From Dokdonia pacifica (GTDB taxonomy: Bacteria > Bacteroidota > Bacteroidia > Flavobacteriales > Flavobacteriaceae): DNA of 64,000 bases. The position numbers and the translations under genes are program-made. Shown piece after piece: positions 59,808-64,000 of the stretch; the first letter of the stretch is position 1, and every line of letters starts with the position of its first letter. Where the stretch lies: NCBI RefSeq assembly GCF_900188275.1, contig NZ_FZNY01000007.1:1-64000 (forward strand). The letters run 5' to 3'. The notes beneath the pieces were generated by a model. The model ran no database searches. It had not been told where the DNA came from and was given only the letters and a program-made list of their open reading frames with translations.

Positions 59808-59815
59808 TATATTTG
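59808..59815 (+). promoter_or_regulatory. -7 box of the DUF4870 gene
   Basis: TATATTTG fits TAnnTTTG and lies 19 bp before the ATG. No clear -33 box. Confidence 0.4.
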
Positions 59816-59834
59816 TATAAGAAATTAGTAAGTA

Positions 59835-60383
59835 ATGGAAAGCACTGTAACAACACATCAAAAAAATCTTAGCACATTTATACACTTATCTACCTTTAGT
59901 AAGTGGTTTATTCCTTTTGGTAATTTGATTGCTCCTCTCATTTTATGGAGTGCTCAAAAAAACAAATCAAAATTTGTAGAAAAGCATGGTAGAGATGCTA
60001 TTAATTTTCAATTAAGTATTCTCATCTATACCATTGCATTAGTGATTATAAGTATTCCATTTTTTGTATGGCAAGCGATTAAGTTAGAAGGGACTAATGG
60101 GCATCTTATTATTAATGATCATTTTCATACTCATGGGGATTTTGCTAATATGAGTACATTACTAATTATTGCAATTATAGTAGGAACTCTCGCATTAGGG
60201 CTTGCTATTTTTGAAATTGTAAGTGTTATTTCGGCTGCGATCACAGCATCTAATGGGCAAAATTATAAGTATCCGCTCTCCATCAATTTTATCAAGTCGT
60301 CTGGAGATGAGGAAACAAATAGTACAACTCAAGAAGAAACTACTCAGGAAGCAACCGAAGAAAAAAGTAGTTCAGAAGAATAA
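59835..60383 (+). CDS. DUF4870-family membrane protein
   Basis: The 182-residue product has the DUF4870/TIC20-like core: FSKWFIPFGNLIAPLILWSA near 21-40, KFVEKHGRDAINFQLSILIY near 47-66, with three or four membrane helices in all. The C-terminal ~30 residues are acidic (NSTTQEETTQEATEEKSSSE). The family has no known function. Its stop overlaps the ATG of the M50-like gene by one base (TAATGG), so they are coupled. Confidence 0.8.
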   Translation: MESTVTTHQKNLSTFIHLSTFSKWFIPFGNLIAPLILWSAQKNKSKFVEKHGRDAINFQLSILIYTIALVIISIPFFVWQAIKLEGTNGHLIINDHFHTHGDFANMSTLLIIAIIVGTLALGLAIFEIVSVISAAITASNGQNYKYPLSINFIKSSGDEETNSTTQEETTQEATEEKSSSEE

Positions 60384-60931
60384 TGGATCATACTATAAAC
60401 ATAAAGCTTATTCTCTCGATTGGAGTCTTTGTAATTCTATCCTTCTTTTTTCATGAGCTAGCACATTACACGATGGGTACGCTATTGGGATATGATATGA
60501 CAATGACTTTAAACACAGTAACCCTTACAGAAGGTGCTTATGCACATGATTGGGAACGTCAGTTAGTAAGTGCAGCAGGTCCCATATTTACAATCATTAC
60601 TGCTGGAATATTCTTTTATGTATTACGTAAAAAAGACAACAAATATGTATATATATTATTATTTATCGCGTTTATTCAACGTTTTTTAGCAGCCGCGATA
60701 TCGTTACTTAATCCAAATGATGAAGCACGAATAAGTGAATCACTAGGTATTGGAAAAATGACCTTACCTATTCTTGTATCATTGCTGTTATTTGGACTCG
60801 TATATAAAATGGCATCGACCTATAAATATCACTGGAAATTTAATCTCATCAATTATTTTATCATTAGCTTTTTTATAGCTGCATTGGTATTTACAGATCA
60901 AACAATTATTAAGCCTATGGTTTATAATTAA
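60383..60931 (+). CDS. M50-like membrane metalloprotease homolog
   Basis: The 182-residue product is a multi-pass membrane protein with HELAH near 25-29 in SFFFHELAHYTMGTLLGY, the HExxH zinc motif inside the first membrane region, and AAGPIFTIITAG near 67-78 in the usual second segment. This is the layout of site-2-type peptidases, but the canonical third Asp motif (NxxDG) is not obvious. It may be a zinc protein without protease activity. It is coupled to the DUF4870 gene. Confidence 0.68.
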   Translation: MDHTINIKLILSIGVFVILSFFFHELAHYTMGTLLGYDMTMTLNTVTLTEGAYAHDWERQLVSAAGPIFTIITAGIFFYVLRKKDNKYVYILLFIAFIQRFLAAAISLLNPNDEARISESLGIGKMTLPILVSLLLFGLVYKMASTYKYHWKFNLINYFIISFFIAALVFTDQTIIKPMVYN

Positions 60932-60942
60932 AATTCAATATA

Positions 60943-61010
60943 CGCTTTCGCGAAAGCGAACTAGTGAGATTCACGATCATAGGAAGAGCGAAGTGTAAAA
61001 GCGTATAAAG
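60943..61010 (-). repeat. Inverted copy of the 1.8-kb repeat unit with TTTCGCGAAA palindrome
   Basis: CGCTTTCGCGAAAGCG (60943-60958) and the following bases, read on the minus strand, match unit 2 at 1831-1897 (GATCGTGAATCTCAC-AGTTCG and TATAAAG pieces). This links palindrome and repeat unit. Confidence 0.75.
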
Positions 61011-61043
61011 AAAATTCATCATCAATCACAATCAATCAAATTA

Positions 61044-61061
61044 TCTAAACATTTGTTTAGA
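61044..61061 (+). promoter_or_regulatory. Inverted repeat before the PadR gene, possible operator
   Basis: TCTAAACA-TT-TGTTTAGA is a perfect 8-bp inverted repeat, 46 bp before the padR start. PadR regulators often bind such sites in their own promoters. Confidence 0.45.
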
Positions 61062-61106
61062 ACAATCAAAAAATGAACAGTTTAACGCATATTAAAATGG
61101 AAATCT

Positions 61107-61448
61107 ATGAAGGTTGAAAACACCAAAGCACAGATGCGTAAAGGCGTGCTAGAGTATTGCATCCTGTCTGTATTAAAAGACGACGATGCATACGTAGCCG
61201 AAATCTTAGACACACTCAAAGATGCTAAATTACTTGTAGTAGAAGGTACAATATACCCATTACTTACACGGCTTAAAAACGCAGGATTGCTTAATTATCG
61301 CTGGGAAGAATCCACAAGCGGACCCCCACGTAAGTACTACGGACTTACGGAAACAGGACAACTCTTTTTAAATGAACTCACAACCACCTGGGATGAATTA
61401 CAAACCGCAGTAACGGTAGTAACCTCAACAAAAAAATCAAAAAAATGA
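61107..61448 (+). CDS. PadR-family transcriptional regulator
   Basis: The 113-residue product has the PadR winged-helix: MRKGVLEYCILSVLKDDDAY near 10-29, EGTIYPLLTRLKNAGLL near 46-62, and GPPRKYYGLTETGQLFLNEL near 72-91. This is the short PadR-s1 type without the long C-terminal domain. It overlaps the next PspC gene by 4 bp and very likely controls it. An inverted repeat upstream is a possible self-operator. The inducer is unknown. Confidence 0.92.
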   Translation: MKVENTKAQMRKGVLEYCILSVLKDDDAYVAEILDTLKDAKLLVVEGTIYPLLTRLKNAGLLNYRWEESTSGPPRKYYGLTETGQLFLNELTTTWDELQTAVTVVTSTKKSKK

Positions 61449-63178
61449 ACAAGACAGTAAATATAAATTTAGCCGGTATTTTCTTTCATATAGATGAGGA
61501 TGCGTATGCCAAATTACAACGCTATCTCACTGCGATCAAACGTTCATTTGAGGGCGTTACGGGAGAAGATGAAATTATAGCAGATATAGAAGCTCGTATT
61601 TCTGAACTTTTTAGTACTAAAATTCAAGATGCGCGTCAAGTAATAAGTGTCAAAGAGTTAGATGAAGTTATAGCCGTGATGGGACAACCTGAAGACTATA
61701 TGGTAGATGACGATATCTTTGAAGATGCTCCAAAAAGTAAAAAATCAAAAAGAACACAGTCTTCTGGTAATGGTAAAAAATTATACAGAGATGTAGATAA
61801 TGCATATATAGGAGGGGTTTCTAGTGGTTTAGGACATTACTTTGGGATAGACTCTATATGGATTCGTCTAGCATGGGTATTCTTAGTACTTGTAGGTTTT
61901 GGATCTCCAATATTGATCTATATCCTATTATGGATTTTAATGCCTGAAGCAACCTCTACAGCCGATAAACTCTCAATGACGGGAAAGGCAGTTAACATTG
62001 ACAATATTCAAGAAAAAGTAAAAGAAGGATTTGAAAATGTGGCTGACGCGGTAAAAAATGTAGATTATGACAAATATGGAAACCAAGCTAAAAAAGGAGC
62101 GCAAGGGTTTTTCCAAACTATAGGAAAAATAATCATGTTCTTTTTAAAGGTACTCGCAAAAATTATAGGAGTACTCTTTATCATTACTGGTGCAGCCGTT
62201 GTGATATCACTATTTGTAGGGTTATTTACAGCAGGTACATTTGATATATTCTATGGAGATTTAGGGAATTATGGAGATTATATTCATACAGCTGGTATAC
62301 CACTTTGGTTGGCTTCATTATTAACATTCTTTGCGGTTGGAATTCCATTTTTCTTTCTTTTCTATCTAGGATTAAAAATACTAGCAGGTAATTTGAAATC
62401 AATGCCATTAGCAGGAAAACTATCACTATTAGGAATTTGGTTGCTCTCTGTTATTGGTCTTGGAGTAATCGGAATACGTGAAGCAACAGAACATTCATTT
62501 ACAGGAAAAGTAAACACTAAAGAAACCCTTGCGATTACAGCAAATGACACATTATCTATTAGAATGCAAGGAAGTGATATTCTTCCTGGAGAGTTACGTC
62601 GTTCTAATAATTTCCTTATGGAATATGACAACAATGGAGAGCGTGTATATATGAGACGTAACGTACGCCTTATTGTACGTAGTACTACAGAAGACAATGC
62701 GTATTTAAAAATCCAAAAGGAAACTAACGGACGTAGTTTTACTGCTGCCCAAGAAGAAGCGAGTCGTATAGACTATAACTTTGAAGTAATAGACAATACA
62801 TTATACCTAGATGGTTTCTTTACAACAGTAGCCAGTAGTAAATTTAGAAGTCAAGAAGTACAAGTAATCTTATACCTTCCTGAAGGCACTACGCTCTATG
62901 CAGATAGTAATACTTACAGTTATCACCGTAATGACAGTCGTTACAGAGATTTACTAGAAAATGGTAATGAAGAAAAATACTTACTCATGAAAAGAGGTGA
63001 GTTAGTATGTGATACATGTACAAAAAGCGAACGTGGCTCATCTTCAAATCGTGAAGACGAATGGGAACAACGCTCTTATCAAGAAGGACAAGAAATTCCA
63101 GATTGGGAAAGAGACGAGCCCACAGAAAGCACAACTGAAGAAAGAGTAGAAACTAATATTCAAAAAGATAGTATATAA
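61445..63178 (+). CDS. PspC-domain membrane protein
   Basis: The 577-residue product has an N-terminal HAAS-like region (~1-105), a PspC domain (~115-180: KLYRDVDNAYIGGVSSGLGH, WIRLAWVFLVLVGFG), more membrane segments (~225-350), and a C-terminal beta-rich domain (~365-530) resembling DUF4097-type adhesin-like sheets. A charged tail ends it. Such PadR-PspC pairs are envelope stress or cell-surface switches in Bacteroidota. It overlaps the PadR gene by 4 bp (ATGA), so they are co-translated. Confidence 0.88.
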   Translation: MNKTVNINLAGIFFHIDEDAYAKLQRYLTAIKRSFEGVTGEDEIIADIEARISELFSTKIQDARQVISVKELDEVIAVMGQPEDYMVDDDIFEDAPKSKKSKRTQSSGNGKKLYRDVDNAYIGGVSSGLGHYFGIDSIWIRLAWVFLVLVGFGSPILIYILLWILMPEATSTADKLSMTGKAVNIDNIQEKVKEGFENVADAVKNVDYDKYGNQAKKGAQGFFQTIGKIIMFFLKVLAKIIGVLFIITGAAVVISLFVGLFTAGTFDIFYGDLGNYGDYIHTAGIPLWLASLLTFFAVGIPFFFLFYLGLKILAGNLKSMPLAGKLSLLGIWLLSVIGLGVIGIREATEHSFTGKVNTKETLAITANDTLSIRMQGSDILPGELRRSNNFLMEYDNNGERVYMRRNVRLIVRSTTEDNAYLKIQKETNGRSFTAAQEEASRIDYNFEVIDNTLYLDGFFTTVASSKFRSQEVQVILYLPEGTTLYADSNTYSYHRNDSRYRDLLENGNEEKYLLMKRGELVCDTCTKSERGSSSNREDEWEQRSYQEGQEIPDWERDEPTESTTEERVETNIQKDSI

Positions 63179-63221
63179 AAAGAAGTAAGTAACATTCATT
63201 CATCAATCAAAAAACAAACTA

Positions 63222-63671
63222 ATGACATCTTCAAGACTCATAGCATTTCTTCTCTTCATTCCTTTTATAGGAATAGGACAAGTAGCTAAAGATTCTGAAC
63301 TTTTTAAAACAATTGCAGCACTAGACAAACAGTATTTTGATGCATATAACACCTGTGATCTTAAAACACAAGCCGATTTATATGCAGAAGATATCAAGTT
63401 TTACCACGATAATGGAGGGCTTAGTACTGTGAAACAAGATATTATAAACAGTATTGAACGTAATATCTGTAATAAAGTAACTAGAACACTTGTAACAGAA
63501 AGTTTAGAGGTGCATGCTATTAAAGATTTTGGAGCTGTTGCTATGGGATTACATTCTTTTTATAATAATCAAGAACCCGATGCGACGCCTAAGCCTACTA
63601 AATTTATTATGATTTGGAGGCAAGTAAATGCTACCAAATGGGAAATAGCAGAAGTCATCAGTTTACATTAA
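63222..63671 (+). CDS. Secreted NTF2-like protein 1
   Basis: The 149-residue product has a signal peptide (to ~residue 18, GIGQ) and an NTF2-like/DUF4440 fold: DKQYFDAYNTCDLKTQADLY near 31-50, AEDIKFYHDNGGLSTVKQDI, and the C-terminal FIMIWRQVNATKWEIAEVIS. The Asp/His in the pocket (YHDNGG) suits a small-ligand binding or isomerase-like role. It lies 44 bp after the PspC gene, so shared control is possible. A paralog follows. Confidence 0.78.
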   Translation: MTSSRLIAFLLFIPFIGIGQVAKDSELFKTIAALDKQYFDAYNTCDLKTQADLYAEDIKFYHDNGGLSTVKQDIINSIERNICNKVTRTLVTESLEVHAIKDFGAVAMGLHSFYNNQEPDATPKPTKFIMIWRQVNATKWEIAEVISLH

Positions 63672-63684
63672 TCAATCAACAACA

Positions 63685-64000
63685 ATGACCATTTATAAAT
63701 CAATTATAATAGCTCTTTTTATTCCATTTTTGAGTCTGGCACAAGTCCAGCAGGATTCTGAATTATTTTTAGAACTACAAAAAATGGATGCACTTCTTTT
63801 TGAAGAAGGTTTTAACAACTGTAGTAAAGAGGCGATGGAAACAGCGCTAAGTGAAGACCTTGAATTTTTTCATGATAAAGGGGGTGTTACCAAAGGAAAG
63901 GAAACATTTATAACTTCTTTTATTACAAATATGTGTGATGAGAATAAAAAACCCATTCGCAAATTAGTACCTAATAGCCTTTCTGTTTTTCCACTTCGTA
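63685..64000 (+). CDS. Secreted NTF2-like protein 2, cut by window end
   Basis: The partial product (105 complete codons from the ATG at 63685) has a signal peptide (LFIPFLSLAQ) and repeats the layout of the previous gene: SELFLELQKMDALLFEEGFN, CSKEAMETALSEDLEFFHDK and GGVTKGKETFITSFITNMC align with its counterpart. The gene continues beyond the window. It is 13 bp after its neighbour, so the two arose by tandem duplication and are co-transcribed. Confidence 0.78.
   Translation, partial: MTIYKSIIIALFIPFLSLAQVQQDSELFLELQKMDALLFEEGFNNCSKEAMETALSEDLEFFHDKGGVTKGKETFITSFITNMCDENKKPIRKLVPNSLSVFPLR

Noticed and set aside
1-64000. CRISPR arrays
   Set aside because: No set of short direct repeats with regular unique spacers is present. 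The TTTCGCGAAA copies are kilobases apart, and the tandem unit at 1785 has only two copies.
1-64000. rRNA or tRNA genes
   Set aside because: I saw no rRNA signature or tRNA cloverleaf in the intergenic regions; a dedicated tRNA scan would settle it.

Overview
The window reads as chromosome of a marine-type flavobacterium (Bacteroidota, Flavobacteriaceae). The evidence is low GC, promoters of the Bacteroidota form TTTG-N19-TAnnTTTG (best seen before rpmH), type IX secretion (T9SS) sorting domains on secreted proteases, many short Bacteroidota-only families (DUF5777, DUF6263, the alternative GlmU-like protein, the YjdJ-type GNAT), and the palindrome core TTTCGCGAAA 13 times, inside and between genes. 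I see no rRNA, tRNA, CRISPR array, transposase or phage module.

Layout. 0.1-7.5 kb: small membrane and methyltransferase genes, then a compact minus-strand operon (1917-5696) with two paralogous precursor-like small proteins, an SdpA/DUF5819-like membrane protein, an SdpB/HTTM-like membrane protein, a beta-lactamase-fold serine hydrolase and a DCC thioredoxin-like protein. I regard it as a candidate undescribed peptide-maturation or toxin system. 7.7-12.2 kb: rmuC and a plus-strand operon with a haem-motif lipoprotein, YceI, an OB-fold protein and a DUF5777 protein. 12.4-26.8 kb: an accessory biosynthetic and surface-glycan region with a nucleotidyltransferase, two B12-type radical SAM enzymes, a methyltransferase, GT-C and GT2 glycosyltransferases, a sulfotransferase-like protein, an ABC exporter and a SPASM-like radical SAM enzyme. 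A 740-bp gene-poor stretch follows, then a surface protein and a secreted metalloprotease, then a third B12-type radical SAM enzyme with a methyltransferase.

33.5-43.9 kb is mostly housekeeping: carB, rpmH (53 codons), an MltD-like transglycosylase, mtaB and several small exported proteins. 44.0-53.8 kb is a second candidate system, all on the minus strand: lipoprotein, transglutaminase-like protein, subtilisin-like T9SS protease, small membrane protein, ECF sigma factor, anti-sigma-like TPR protein and a 1084-residue TPR-CHAT protein. The last three are joined by 4-nt overlaps. Two genes of this block carry the same two-part upstream motif, GGTGATGACAT-N12-TCGATGTA, which looks like an ECF promoter and may define the regulon of the sigma factor encoded here.

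53.9-64 kb: a peptide-type ABC substrate-binding lipoprotein, an orphan membrane coiled-coil protein, four tandem paralogous ~90-residue membrane proteins, a GlmU-like enzyme, a DUF4442 protein, a DUF4870/M50-like pair, a PadR-PspC pair preceded by a perfect inverted repeat, and two tandem NTF2-like secreted proteins, the last cut by the window end. All assignments come from reading motifs; no database search was possible.
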